Of a stretch of DNA of 64,000 nucleotides, positions 45,041 through 53,802 are shown piece after piece. The position numbers and the translations under genes are program-made. Source of the stretch: Pseudalkalibacillus berkeleyi (GTDB taxonomy: Bacteria > Bacillota > Bacilli > Bacillales > Fictibacillaceae); the NCBI RefSeq assembly GCF_021608225.1, contig NZ_JAKIJS010000001.1:2418001-2482000 (forward strand). The letters are read 5' to 3'. How positions within the stretch are numbered: position 1 is the stretch's first letter; every line of letters begins with the position of its first letter. Below the pieces are notes generated by a model, which ran no database searches, had not been told where the DNA came from, and saw only the letters and a list, made by a program, of their open reading frames with translations.

Positions 45041-45961
45041 TCATAGCCACCATCTATGCTGAGGTATGAGCTCTATATTCAGTTGAGGATATTGTTCTTG
45101 AAACCATTTACTCATTTGCGTTTTCATAACGAGATATTCTGATGCAGAGTGGGAAACACCCATTAAGGACATATTTGTGTCTGGTACATATTGCATCATT
45201 TCTTTGTATTTCTTCCGTCCATATTCATTGTCGATATGGCAGTGGATTTCCCCTGTTATGTAGGCTTGAGCTCCACGTACTTCTGCATCTTTCATATCTT
45301 CAACTGAATCCCCACAGCCAGCAACAATTGCAACTGTTTTTATCTCTTTCTGTTGAACCCCTTCAAAATCGATGTAAGGGATGTCGAAGGTTTCTTTTAG
45401 ATGATCGGCGAGATTTTCTGTGTTGGTGGTTGGTATTTCACAAATCAACCCGACGTGTCCAGTATTATTGTATGGTAGGAAACGTTCAATCACTGTTGCA
45501 TTAAGTGCTTCTGCGATTGCCATATTTGTACCGATTTCTTTATGATAATCCATTGGCACGTGGCATGTATGAATGGAAAGCCTCTTTTCTTTGATTTCCT
45601 GTAGATAGTGCTCTTTGATTGGGACAAATCCACGACCAGATTCACCTCTTGGGTCACCACACTCCATCAAAAGAGGATGATGCATGAATAGGAGATCTCC
45701 TTCATTCGCGTTATCAATGAAAGATTCTAGAACTTGATCCGTCGGAAAGACAGCCATATAAACGGTCCTAACCTCATCATTACCACGAATCATTAACCCG
45801 TTGAAGCGAGACGTGAAATCCTTCTCGAAAGTAGACTTCCAATCAAACTCAATTGGATCATACACCCTCGGTATGAACCTGCCAAAAGCTGGATCCTGCT
45901 CGAGCTCGCTAATTTTAAATAAATCGTTCAAATCCTTCTCGATCTTTCTAAGTTGAACCAT
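45041..45961 (-). CDS. Nif3-like dinuclear metal centre protein
   Basis: 306 residues from the ATG at 45961 (GGAGGG six bases upstream); 31 upstream in-frame codons lack a ribosome site. Family traits: MHHPLLMECGD (metal-binding histidines), HTCHVPMDYHKEIGTNMAIAE and a C-terminal region with CGDSVEDMKDAEVRGAQAYITGE and SHSASEYLVMK. The fold assembles as a hexamer with a dinuclear metal site per subunit; the reaction is unknown. Shorter than the YqfO type, lacking its inserted domain. Confidence 0.88.
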   Translation of the reverse strand: MVQLRKIEKDLNDLFKISELEQDPAFGRFIPRVYDPIEFDWKSTFEKDFTSRFNGLMIRGNDEVRTVYMAVFPTDQVLESFIDNANEGDLLFMHHPLLMECGDPRGESGRGFVPIKEHYLQEIKEKRLSIHTCHVPMDYHKEIGTNMAIAEALNATVIERFLPYNNTGHVGLICEIPTTNTENLADHLKETFDIPYIDFEGVQQKEIKTVAIVAGCGDSVEDMKDAEVRGAQAYITGEIHCHIDNEYGRKKYKEMMQYVPDTNMSLMGVSHSASEYLVMKTQMSKWFQEQYPQLNIELIPQHRWWL

Positions 45962-46104
45962 ATGTAACCCTCCACTCTCTATATGGATACAACTAACAAT
46001 AGATGAAAAAGTATGAATATTCAACAGGTTACTGAGGTAAGTGTCTGACACCAATTTTTATCCCTACTCTCCCATGGCTTTTTAGACAGTACTGACATTT
46101 CCCT

Positions 46105-46142
46105 AAAAGAAGAGACTGGAAGCATTGTGCTCCAGTCTCTTC
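46105..46142 (-). terminator. CAP-lipoprotein terminator
   Basis: GAAGAGACTGGA pairs with TCCAGTCTCTTC; T-rich on the minus strand. Just upstream (46041-46052) GTGTCTGACACC forms a short palindrome of unknown role; otherwise the gap 45962-46149 is empty. Confidence 0.8.
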
Positions 46143-46149
46143 ACTATTG

Positions 46150-46893
46150 TTACTTTTCGATGAACATTTGAGTCCAGTAGGTGCCTTGGCTTCCACCTGT
46201 TGAATATCCAATTCCGATGTGCGTAAGCTCACCGTTCATGATATTTCGTCTGTGCCCTGGACTGTTCATCCAGTCTTGTACAACCTTTTCAGCAGATTGC
46301 TGTCCGGCTGCAATATTTTCAGCTGCTGATTGATAAGACACGCCGAATTCCTGCATCATTTGGAATGGTGAACCATAGTTTGGCGAGTTATGTGAAAAAT
46401 AGCCATTCTCCAACATATCATCGGATTTCGCTTGGGCGACTTCTGCAAGCTTCGTATTCGCCTTTAATTTAGGAAGCCCATTCTTTGCTCTTTCCTTATT
46501 GGTCAAATCTATAACTTCAAGCTCAATTTGATTCATCGACTTACCATCTGCGCTAGGTTGATTCGGCTGTGTTTCGTTTTGTTGAGGCGCAGCTTGTTGA
46601 TTATTGCCACGATCTGCAGGCATACCTCCACCGTATTGTTGACGGAACTGCTGACCGTTTTCCCCATTAAACGGTACTTCTAGACGATATTGATACTGGC
46701 CTCCGCCCCAAATTGGTCGATAACGTGTGTCATTGTTCGTCCGAATTTGAGTACCATTTTTACCATATCGATCGTCATTCACCGTTTTAAGTTGCATACC
46801 TTCTTCTGATTTATTTTCCGGAGTATTACACCCTGCCAATAAACCCACTGACATAAGTGCAGTAAGACTTAAAGTTACAACCTGTTTTTTCAT
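46150..46893 (-). CDS. CAP-domain (SCP/YkwD-like) lipoprotein
   Basis: 247 residues. Lipobox LLAGC (Cys22), then a Gln/Asn/Pro-rich linker to about 115, then a CAP domain (about 120-247) with the conserved DLTNKERAKNGLPKL, YFSHNSPNYGSPF, AAENIAAGQ, MNSPGHRRNIMN and a final GTYWTQMF. YkwD-like proteins of spore-formers sit on the envelope or in spores; enzymatic function is not established. The upstream part contains two RYGKNGTQIRT/NNDTRY-like segments. Confidence 0.92.
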   Translation of the reverse strand: MKKQVVTLSLTALMSVGLLAGCNTPENKSEEGMQLKTVNDDRYGKNGTQIRTNNDTRYRPIWGGGQYQYRLEVPFNGENGQQFRQQYGGGMPADRGNNQQAAPQQNETQPNQPSADGKSMNQIELEVIDLTNKERAKNGLPKLKANTKLAEVAQAKSDDMLENGYFSHNSPNYGSPFQMMQEFGVSYQSAAENIAAGQQSAEKVVQDWMNSPGHRRNIMNGELTHIGIGYSTGGSQGTYWTQMFIEK

Positions 46894-47002
46894 GCAAAGA
46901 TCTCCTTTATCGAAGGTTTTATGCCTTCTTAATGTTTACATGAAACACAAAAAGCAACCCGTGAAACACTTGGTTGTAACGGAAGAAAACGGAAACGGAT
47001 AT

Positions 47003-47974
47003 TCACTTTTTAAAAAGTGAATTTAAATCGTAAACACGATTTCTTGTTGTTCCGGTGGGTTTAAGATTTAAGGTTTCGATCATTCTGTGGGCAGTACGAG
47101 AAGTTTTTAGATGGAGGAAATTTTTGAATTCTGTGTTAGTGATGAAAGGATTGATGAGAACAGAATAATCTTGGAGTGCTTTTAAATGAGCATCATCTGA
47201 GAACAAGTCACAATTGGAGCAAATCCACTTCCCATATATTCTTGTCATAGGTATTGATGAACAATACGGGCAACATACACCTGTCATAATATCTTCTTTT
47301 TTAATTTTATAGATGTTTATTAAATCAGGATTGGTTGGTGTGTTTTCTTTGTTTAATTGCCTTTTCAGTCTTTTTAAATCTTTTTTTGATAGCACATCCT
47401 GCTTATAGGAACAAGTTTGCTCATTTATCACTTTTAAAATTTTAGTATTTCTAAAGACCATTCCAATTATAGATGGTGATCCTTTTGATGTAATTTTCGT
47501 CCTATCATTAGCGATAACAACAATTGATTTGACTGGAATTTGACTAAATTTATGCTGCACAAGCCATTTCCTAAATTGAAAAGCCTGGTGCTCAGCCTGT
47601 TCAATTGGATCCTTGAAAATTTCTTCTCTATCTTCAATCTGACGAATAAGTTGAGCGTTTTCTGGATCAAATATGAGTGTTCCAGAAATGTTTTTCACTT
47701 CTAAAATCAAAATGAATTTAGCATGTATGACGAAGAAGTCGATTTGAAAGTAATTGGATTGGTAAGGTAGGCGAATATTATGGATGATGAGGTACTCTTT
47801 TGGATCGAGGAAGCTGAAGTAATACTCAAGGGATTTTTCACCTTGAAAGCCAGCGTTTTTTTTAGCATATCTGTTTACTACTTTGGTCCAAGATGGATGG
47901 TTTGGTGGAATTCTCCTTAATAATGCTTCTAAATTTTCAATTTCTTGAGGCTTCAAACAATATTTTAGGGACAA
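47003..47974 (-). CDS. NERD-domain nuclease-like protein with zinc ribbon and HTH, paralogue 2
   Basis: 323 residues from a TTG at 47974 (AAGGAGG nine bases before). NERD domain (about 40-165): GEKSLEYYFSFLDPKEY, FQIDFFVIH and ILEVKN. Zinc ribbon CPYC..CSNC (about 235-258), then a C-terminal HTH-like part (NTEFKNFLHLKTSRTAHRMI). Clearly homologous along its length to the protein at 43707-44693, 3 kb away. Directly upstream is a seven-copy 21-bp array (48067-48213). Confidence 0.88.
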   Translation of the reverse strand: MSLKYCLKPQEIENLEALLRRIPPNHPSWTKVVNRYAKKNAGFQGEKSLEYYFSFLDPKEYLIIHNIRLPYQSNYFQIDFFVIHAKFILILEVKNISGTLIFDPENAQLIRQIEDREEIFKDPIEQAEHQAFQFRKWLVQHKFSQIPVKSIVVIANDRTKITSKGSPSIIGMVFRNTKILKVINEQTCSYKQDVLSKKDLKRLKRQLNKENTPTNPDLINIYKIKKEDIMTGVCCPYCSSIPMTRIYGKWICSNCDLFSDDAHLKALQDYSVLINPFITNTEFKNFLHLKTSRTAHRMIETLNLKPTGTTRNRVYDLNSLFKK

Positions 47975-48066
47975 ATACGCATTCCTCCTTAAACATAATG
48001 ATATATTTATTCTTCATAAGAGATCTAAAGCCTTCTTAACCTCATACATTGAAATCTTAATCAATA

Positions 48067-48213
48067 ATCTCGACATTTCACGAGATTATCTCGACATTTG
48101 ATTAGATCATCTTGACATTTCCCGGATTAATCTCGACATTTCCCAGATTAATCTCGACATTTCTCAGATTAATCTCGACATTTCCCAGCATAATCTCGAC
48201 ATTTTAGTAAAAT
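48067..48213. repeat. 21-bp tandem array, seven copies
   Basis: Seven units in exact 21-base register (48067, 48088, 48109, 48130, 48151, 48172, 48193), core ATCTCGACATTTC followed by CCAGATTA or variants; the first two and last units are more divergent. It occupies most of the 302-base gap between the NERD gene and the helicase terminator. Same period as the array at 44779, with a weakly similar core (TCGACATTTC against TCCACTTCTC). Confidence 0.92.
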
Positions 48214-48243
48214 AGACCCACTACCCACACCACCTCCTCACAA

Positions 48244-48269
48244 CGAAAAAATCCGCGTTTCCGCGGATT
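48244..48269 (-). terminator. DEAD helicase terminator
   Basis: AATCCGCG / CGCGGATT with loop TTTC; T-run on the minus strand. Confidence 0.88.
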
Positions 48270-48276
48270 CTCCTTA

Positions 48277-49389
48277 TTAGATTCGTATTGTCTTTCTAGG
48301 GATGTCTCGATTGAGGTTTCTTTCGATCATATCAAACGTTGCGTAATCCTTCGGTGCGATAAATGTGAGCGCCACTCCGCTTTCCCCTGCTCGACCGGTT
48401 CGTCCGATTCGGTGAGTGTAGCTATCGGGATCCAAAGGAACATCGTAGTTGAAGATGTGTGTAACACCTTCGACATCCAATCCTCGCGCTGCCACGTCTG
48501 TCGCAACGAGTAAGTGAATGTGACCGTCCCTGAACCTTGCCATTACATCCTCACGTTTCGCTTGTGATAAACCTCCATGCAATTCATCAGTCAAAAAACC
48601 CTTCTCCTGCATCGCCAAATTCAACTTGCTCACACGACGTTTTGTTCTACAGAAAATGATCCCAAGGAAAGGTTCCTCGTCTTTGACTGTCTTCAAAAGG
48701 GTGTTTTGCTTTTTCCGATCAGTTGTCTCAATGACATATTCCTCTATTTCGCGGACTACGATGTCTTCGGCTTGCACCATGATTTGATGCGCATCCTTTA
48801 AATAGCGGTTAGTAAGTGAAAGGATTTCATCTGGCATTGTAGCTGAAAAGAGTGCAGTTTGTCTCGATTTTGGCGTCGCTTCTATAATGGCCTCCGCTTC
48901 ATCCAAAAATCCAATTTGTAGCATTTGATCGGCTTCATCCAATACGAGCATCGATACTTGAGATAAATCAATCGTCTCTCTTCTCATATGATCCAAAATC
49001 CTGCCCGGTGTTCCGACAACGATATCGACGACTCGATCTAACTCTTTTAGCTGAAGGTTGATATCTTGTCCGCCATACACAGCTAATACATTGATCCCTT
49101 TTCCTTCAACGAGCTTCTTCAATTCCATTGTAATTTGCAATGCGAGCTCTCTCGTTGGCGTGATGATTAATGATTGAACGGAACCAGCATCCGTGTTAAG
49201 CCTTTCAAGCATCGGTAGCAAAAAGGCAATCGTTTTTCCCGACCCAGTTTTCGCTCTTCCGATAATATCCCGGCCTTCCATCAACAAAGGGATGGCTTGT
49301 GCTTGGATCTTCGTTGGATTCTTAATGCCTTGATCTGCTAATTTTTCACTATATGTAGATGTAATGCCTAGTTCTCTAAATGTTGTCAT
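48277..49389 (-). CDS. DEAD-box RNA helicase (YfmL-like)
   Basis: 370 residues, matching the short Bacillus YfmL type without a C-terminal RNA-binding extension. Q motif (GIKNPTKIQAQAIP), Walker A AKTGSGKT, VLDEAD, SAT and HRIGRTGRAG motifs all intact. It unwinds short RNA duplexes; YfmL is linked to ribosome assembly and cold growth. Upstream of the second array, transcribed away from it toward the left; single gene with terminator. Confidence 0.93.
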   Translation of the reverse strand: MTTFRELGITSTYSEKLADQGIKNPTKIQAQAIPLLMEGRDIIGRAKTGSGKTIAFLLPMLERLNTDAGSVQSLIITPTRELALQITMELKKLVEGKGINVLAVYGGQDINLQLKELDRVVDIVVGTPGRILDHMRRETIDLSQVSMLVLDEADQMLQIGFLDEAEAIIEATPKSRQTALFSATMPDEILSLTNRYLKDAHQIMVQAEDIVVREIEEYVIETTDRKKQNTLLKTVKDEEPFLGIIFCRTKRRVSKLNLAMQEKGFLTDELHGGLSQAKREDVMARFRDGHIHLLVATDVAARGLDVEGVTHIFNYDVPLDPDSYTHRIGRTGRAGESGVALTFIAPKDYATFDMIERNLNRDIPRKTIRI

Positions 49390-49443
49390 TCCTTCACCGC
49401 TTTACTCAAGTATATACCCTAAGCGTACTCCAATTTTGGATAA

Positions 49444-49477
49444 AAGTAAAAAGCCCCTTCAAATGAAGGGACTTTTA
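49444..49477 (-). terminator. tetR-osmC terminator
   Basis: AAAAGCCCCTTCA / TGAAGGGACTTTT with T-run on the minus strand. Confidence 0.8.
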
Positions 49478-49482
49478 CAAGT

Positions 49483-49911
49483 TTAAGCTTTTACCCAGTT
49501 AGGGACCATTTCAACGTCTGCTGCAACCATTGTCGTGTAGATTGGGCAACGGCTGTCAACGATTTCTTGTAGCTCATCAATGCGCTCTTGAGGCTCACTC
49601 GTTTCCACTGTAGCGTTCACAGTGATCTTTTGGAAGTAAGGTCGGACGCTCTTATCGCCCATCATACCTTTCGGGTCAATATCACCATTGATTTCGAACT
49701 TAATGCCTTTCAAGTCGAAGTCGATTTCTTTCGCTACGAAGTTTGCAATTGCATTTTCGCAACCTGCTAATGAAATGAGAAGGGTTGCAAGTGGGTTTGC
49801 ACCTTCGTCTGTTCCACCCATGTTTGCAGGTTCGTCGATCACAACCGAGTGCTCGTGAGACTTACCTTCTGTGTTCATACCTTTTGATACTGCTGTAATT
49901 TGTTCTAACAT
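49483..49911 (-). CDS. OsmC family protein
   Basis: 142 residues. Redox cysteines in SLAGCENAIANFV and SRCPIYTTM, as in OsmC/Ohr/YhfA proteins that reduce peroxides or thiol adducts. Follows a tetR gene after about 20 bases, in an operon with an operator in front. Stress or electrophile protection is inferred from the family. Confidence 0.9.
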   Translation of the reverse strand: MLEQITAVSKGMNTEGKSHEHSVVIDEPANMGGTDEGANPLATLLISLAGCENAIANFVAKEIDFDLKGIKFEINGDIDPKGMMGDKSVRPYFQKITVNATVETSEPQERIDELQEIVDSRCPIYTTMVAADVEMVPNWVKA

Positions 49912-49932
49912 TTGTGCATTCCCCTTTCAAAT

Positions 49933-50487
49933 CTAAATATATTGTGCTCTGATGTTCTCAGCTATATTTCGCAAAATCGAGAGATCCTGAAAGTTTTTCA
50001 TTAACAGGATGCCGCCTTCCAGCTGGGCAACAATCGCTTGTGCTTGCATGAGGGCTTTCTCTCCACCGACGATATCTTCTAAAACATTCTCCAAACTTCT
50101 GATCCACTTCTCAAACAAAGCATTAATCTTTGTGCGGAAAATTTCATCATGCTCGCTCATTTCAAGTGCGAGATTTCCGAAAGGACATCCGTGGAATTCA
50201 CCAATACTTTCATGATAAGAAACCGCCCAATCAAGCATCTCATTCAGCTTGTCAGTTGATGGTTTGTCTGACTGAAGGATAGCCTCAATGAGATTTTGTT
50301 CCCACGTTTGAACATATTGGTCTACAACAGAAATGCCCAAGTCTTTTTTCGATGAAAAGTAATGATAAAATTGACCTTTTCCAATGTCAGCAGCCTTGAG
50401 AATGTCACTAAGCTTTGTGCTTTCGTAACCTTTTGCATGAATGAGTTCAGCCGTCGCTGAAATAATGTGTTCTTTTTTTGACGTCAT
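49933..50487 (-). CDS. TetR/AcrR family regulator
   Basis: 184 residues. N-terminal TetR helix-turn-helix IGKGQFYHYFSSKKDL within about 10-55; the ligand domain follows, with CPFGNLALEMSEHD. Probably represses itself and the following osmC gene through the palindrome at 50506-50519. Resembles YxaF/LmrA-type regulators that answer flavonoids or hydrophobic compounds. Confidence 0.92.
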   Translation of the reverse strand: MTSKKEHIISATAELIHAKGYESTKLSDILKAADIGKGQFYHYFSSKKDLGISVVDQYVQTWEQNLIEAILQSDKPSTDKLNEMLDWAVSYHESIGEFHGCPFGNLALEMSEHDEIFRTKINALFEKWIRSLENVLEDIVGGEKALMQAQAIVAQLEGGILLMKNFQDLSILRNIAENIRAQYI

Positions 50488-50505
50488 CTTTAATCAACTC
50501 CATAA

Positions 50506-50519
50506 ACCAACCGGTTGGT
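50506..50519. promoter_or_regulatory. TetR-type operator
   Basis: Perfect palindrome ACCAACCGGTTGGT 19 bases upstream of the tetR start. Confidence 0.8.
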
Positions 50520-50579
50520 ACAAAATAAATTTATCACAGTACTTTCATAAGTTGCAAAGGAAGAAACTCATGTAGTAAG

Positions 50580-51500
50580 CTAGCTTACATTTTTGGAGAG
50601 ACTCCTCCATAAATAGAAGACTGCGTATGCTTCCCAGCCCTTCCATTTTGAGAAAAGTTTTGTCATTTCCTCATACGTTGGCTTTGTATCAAGACCTAGA
50701 AGCTGCTTTAATGCATTTTGTAATCCTGCATCCCCAATTGGAAATGCGGAAGGATCTCGCAAACAACGCATAAGAACGTAATGTGCTGACCATGGTCCAA
50801 TTCCCCGTATGGATACCAATTCTTTTTCAGCAGATTCGAAATCTGTCTCTAACAACGCTTGTTTGGACAAATTCCCTTCTTTCATAAGCGTAGCGATTTG
50901 TATCAAATACTCTGCTTTTCTACCTGTTAGTTGAATCTGTTTCAAGTCTTCTACAGTCAGTTTTGAAATTTCCTCTGGCTTCGGAAATACCCAATATCGT
51001 TCTCCACGCCAACTCAAATCATCCCCATATGTCTCGACAAGTCGCTTTTTTACGGTATAAGCAAAAGTTAAATTCACCTGCTGACCGATTACTGCCCAGC
51101 ATATGGCCTCGAACAAATCTGGAACGCCAATTACGCGTAAACCAAAGAAATCGCTCACTAATGGTGAAAGTAAAGCATCCGTTTTTGCCATTTCATAAAA
51201 TGGGGTCAAATCCTGACTCAGATCAAGCCAGTCCTCAATAAATAGCTGTACCTGTTTAAAGGAGGAGGGAACTTGATTAAGAAAAGTGACTTGGAGTTTG
51301 CCATCCATCTTCTCACTAATTTCTATTAGGACTTTTTCTCCTTCTAGCTCCAAAAGTTTATAAATCTTATCGTTTTTCACTTTATGTAGACATTCTAGTG
51401 GAGAGCGAGATAGGTAAATGAGGGTTTCCTTAAAGCTATATATTTCTGGTGTATCGATGTCAAAACTGGAAACGAGCGTGCCCTTTTGCTGTGTAGTCAT
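50580..51500 (-). CDS. alkA: DNA-3-methyladenine glycosylase II
   Basis: 306 residues. N-terminal AlkA domain, then the helix-hairpin-helix glycosylase region with VIGQQVNLTFA and GIGPWSAHYVLMRCLRD, ending in the catalytic Asp of FPIGDAGLQ. It removes alkylated bases in base excision repair. Start ATG at 51500 has GGAGGG about five bases upstream, inside the end of ogt (41-base overlap), so it is translated with it. Third gene of adaA-ogt-alkA. Confidence 0.95.
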   Translation of the reverse strand: MTTQQKGTLVSSFDIDTPEIYSFKETLIYLSRSPLECLHKVKNDKIYKLLELEGEKVLIEISEKMDGKLQVTFLNQVPSSFKQVQLFIEDWLDLSQDLTPFYEMAKTDALLSPLVSDFFGLRVIGVPDLFEAICWAVIGQQVNLTFAYTVKKRLVETYGDDLSWRGERYWVFPKPEEISKLTVEDLKQIQLTGRKAEYLIQIATLMKEGNLSKQALLETDFESAEKELVSIRGIGPWSAHYVLMRCLRDPSAFPIGDAGLQNALKQLLGLDTKPTYEEMTKLFSKWKGWEAYAVFYLWRSLSKNVS

Positions 51501-52020
51501 CGTATCCCTCCAATTGCAATAGTTGTTCCTTCACTTTTAGCCCACCGCGAAATCCAGTCAACGCATTACTTTTTCCAATGACTCGGTGACATGGGACGAT
51601 TATCGGAATCGGATTTGCTCCATTTGCAGTACCGACCGCTCGAACAGCTTTCGGATTATCCAGCTTTTGTGCGATATCCGAATAGCTACATGTTTCGCCA
51701 AAAGGGATTTCAGTTAGTGCTTTCCACACTGACACTTGGAAAGGTGTTCCGATCATATCGAGTGGCTCGGAAAATGTTGTACGCTTTCCATCAAAATACT
51801 CCGTTAGTTCAAGAGCACTTGCACGAAGTCGGTCATGATCCTCTACCAATTCTGCGTTTGGCATTTGCTTTTCCACCCAGCTGTTTAATGTATCGAAGCT
51901 TTCCGTTGGCCATGTAATTCGGCAAATTCCTCTTTCAGTTTTTGCGATGTATAGTTCACGATCCTTGAAAATCGGATGCTCAAATGTTGCCCAGTATACC
52001 TTCGTAATTGTTTTATCCAT
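51460..52020 (-). CDS. ogt: Methylated-DNA-protein cysteine methyltransferase
   Basis: 186 residues with the active-site motif PIPIIVPCHRVIG; the cysteine takes the alkyl group from O6-methylguanine in a suicidal reaction. The residue after CHRV-I-G-K matches Ogt/AdaB proteins. It begins six bases after adaA and overlaps alkA, forming the adaptive-response operon. Confidence 0.95.
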   Translation of the reverse strand: MDKTITKVYWATFEHPIFKDRELYIAKTERGICRITWPTESFDTLNSWVEKQMPNAELVEDHDRLRASALELTEYFDGKRTTFSEPLDMIGTPFQVSVWKALTEIPFGETCSYSDIAQKLDNPKAVRAVGTANGANPIPIIVPCHRVIGKSNALTGFRGGLKVKEQLLQLEGYDDYTAKGHARFQF

Positions 52021-52026
52021 TATCGT

Positions 52027-52590
52027 TCACCCTCCAATTCCCGTTGTTCTATATTCGTTCGGTGTGTGTCCTGTTATTTTCTTAAATGAAGCTGAAAAAT
52101 GAGAGGCATTCTTGAAGCCGACCTCTTTCGCAATCCGATTGATTGTCATCTCACTCGTCTCAAGATATTCTTTTGCTTTTGTAATCCGCATTTGGTGTAA
52201 ATGTTTGTTCGGCGTTAAGCCCGTTGTCCGCTTAACGATCCGCTGCAAATGATACGGGCTCATCATAAGCTTATTGGCAATGACATCAAGGGTAAGTGGT
52301 TCTTTGTACTGTTCTCGAATCAGCTTCAAAACCGCTTCTGACAATTCAGCATCTGGACCATGTTGACTCGGTGTTTCTGGCTTACACCTTTTACAAGGAC
52401 GGAATCCAGCATTTAACGCTTCCTTTACTGAAGAAAAGATTTTCACATTTTCCGGCTTCGCGAGGCGAGATCGACATGAGGGTCTACATACAATTCCTGT
52501 TGTTCGGATGCCAACATAATATTGACCATCAAAACGTGTATCCCGCTTCTTCATCGTTTCGTATACAGCTTGAAAAATGTCATCCCCCAT
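52027..52590 (-). CDS. adaA: AdaA-type methylphosphotriester methyltransferase and activator
   Basis: 187 residues from the ATG at 52590 (AAAGGGTG 11 bases before). An ATG ten codons upstream overlaps a TATAAT (minus strand, 52619-52624) that looks like the promoter, so it is less likely. Ada zinc site: VCRPSC and PCKRC (four Cys), then an AraC-type helix-turn-helix (about 100-185). It takes a methyl group from DNA phosphotriesters and then activates the adaA-ogt-alkA genes. Confidence 0.92.
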   Translation of the reverse strand: MGDDIFQAVYETMKKRDTRFDGQYYVGIRTTGIVCRPSCRSRLAKPENVKIFSSVKEALNAGFRPCKRCKPETPSQHGPDAELSEAVLKLIREQYKEPLTLDVIANKLMMSPYHLQRIVKRTTGLTPNKHLHQMRITKAKEYLETSEMTINRIAKEVGFKNASHFSASFKKITGHTPNEYRTTGIGG

Positions 52591-52725
52591 CGACCTACAC
52601 ACCCTTTCGTTTTCACTCATTATAAACGAATATCCCTCGTTTGTTGAACACATCCGAATAGGACAGCAATTTTTCGATAATATGAGGATTTATATTTCCA
52701 ATGTTTTCATAAAACAAGATACGAA

Positions 52726-52755
52726 TTGACAGCGCTTTCAGCTGTGTGTTTTAAT
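52726..52755 (+). promoter_or_regulatory. Promoter with overlapping cre-like site for the lipase
   Basis: TTGACA (52726-52731), 18-base spacer, TTTAAT (52750-52755). The same place reads TGACAGCGCTTTCA, which departs from the CcpA cre palindrome by one base, suggesting carbon catabolite control. Confidence 0.5.
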
Positions 52756-52792
52756 GTTGTATAAGTTGATACGTGATTATGCTGGAGAATTG

Positions 52793-52843
52793 GAGACACG
52801 CATAAGGGACTCTTTTTGAGAACTTATGTGCTGTCTCTTTTTT
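52793..52843 (+). promoter_or_regulatory. Leader hairpin with T-run before the lipase
   Basis: GAGACA and CATAAG pair with CTTATG and TGTCTC across a short internal loop, followed by six T, about 30 bases before the lipase start. Looks like an intrinsic terminator in the leader, so read-through may be regulated. Confidence 0.55.
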
Positions 52844-52873
52844 ACATTAATAACAAGAAAAGAGGAGATGTCC

Positions 52874-53731
52874 GTGAAGAAGCTTTTCGCAATGTTTATA
52901 ATGATAAGCCTAATCGGTACTGGGAGCGGTACTGTCATGGCCGAGGGAGGTTCATCTGGCGGATTTTTAAAAGAAGAAGGAACACCTCCACCTGGTGCAA
53001 ACGATCCAGATTGTCGCCCTAGTGAAGCACATCCCGAACCTGTCGTTCTTGTACCGGGCACATTCGAAACGATGGAAAGAAACTTCATTAATCTCTCTCC
53101 AATGTTGAAAGAGAAAGGTTATTGTGTGTTTTCTTTGAACTATGGTGAGCAGAATGGATTACCAGCGTCCGGACCGATTGAGGACTCTGCAGAAGAACTT
53201 AAAGTCTTCGTTAACAATGTCTTAGAGCTAACTGGTGCTGAAAAGGTTTCTATTGTTGGTCACAGTCAGGGCGGAATGATGCCAAGGTACTACATGAAAA
53301 ATTTAGGTGGAAGCGAGCAGGTTGAAGACTTAATTGGTCTCGTGCCTTCGAATCATGGAACGACTGGAGTGGCAGGTTTCTCTGATTTGACGACAACCGG
53401 AGCAGACGTTACTTCATGTACAGCCTGCCATCAACAATCGAGTGATTCTGAGTTTATTACAGATTTGAACAAGGGTGCCGAAACTTTAGGAAGTACATCC
53501 TATACTGTCATCACGACACGTAATGATGAAGTCGTCGTTCCGTATACTTCCGCTTTCTTAAGTGGTCCGGATGAAACCGTAGAGAACATTACAATCCAAG
53601 ATTATTATCCATATGACCAAATCGAACATCAAAATATTGCACAAGACCCGCTCGCGTTCAATTTTGTTTTTGACGCTCTTGAGCATGAGGGTCCGGCAGA
53701 TCCTGATCGAGCTGTAGCTTTATTTAAATAA
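52874..53731 (+). CDS. Secreted lipase/esterase (alpha/beta hydrolase, class 2 lipase-like)
   Basis: 285 residues from the GTG at 52874 (AGAGGAG six bases before; the ATG two codons earlier lies on that site). A signal peptide ends near VMA|EGG. Nucleophile elbow VGHSQGGMM gives the serine; Asp in TTRNDEVVVPYT and His in QIEHQNIAQD complete the triad. An oxyanion-type VLVPGTFET lies near residue 60. Two cysteine pairs (CRP and SCTACHQ) suggest disulfides. It should act on extracellular esters. Confidence 0.9.
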   Translation: MKKLFAMFIMISLIGTGSGTVMAEGGSSGGFLKEEGTPPPGANDPDCRPSEAHPEPVVLVPGTFETMERNFINLSPMLKEKGYCVFSLNYGEQNGLPASGPIEDSAEELKVFVNNVLELTGAEKVSIVGHSQGGMMPRYYMKNLGGSEQVEDLIGLVPSNHGTTGVAGFSDLTTTGADVTSCTACHQQSSDSEFITDLNKGAETLGSTSYTVITTRNDEVVVPYTSAFLSGPDETVENITIQDYYPYDQIEHQNIAQDPLAFNFVFDALEHEGPADPDRAVALFK

Positions 53732-53748
53732 ATAACTTGGTTTCAGAA

Positions 53749-53797
53749 AAAAAGCTGACTCTGTTTGGACTTTTTCCGTCCTTAGAGTCAGCTTTTT
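53749..53797. terminator. Bidirectional terminator
   Basis: Fourteen-pair stem AAAAAGCTGACTCT / AGAGTCAGCTTTTT between convergent lipase and nuclease genes. Confidence 0.9.
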
Positions 53798-53802
53798 CTT
53801 AT

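Noticed and set aside
46029-46232. 67-residue reading frame between the Nif3-like and CAP genes
   Set aside because: Overlaps the CAP gene end in another frame and passes through its terminator.
44779-48213. CRISPR array
   Set aside because: Units are directly adjacent with no spacers, and no cas gene is present.
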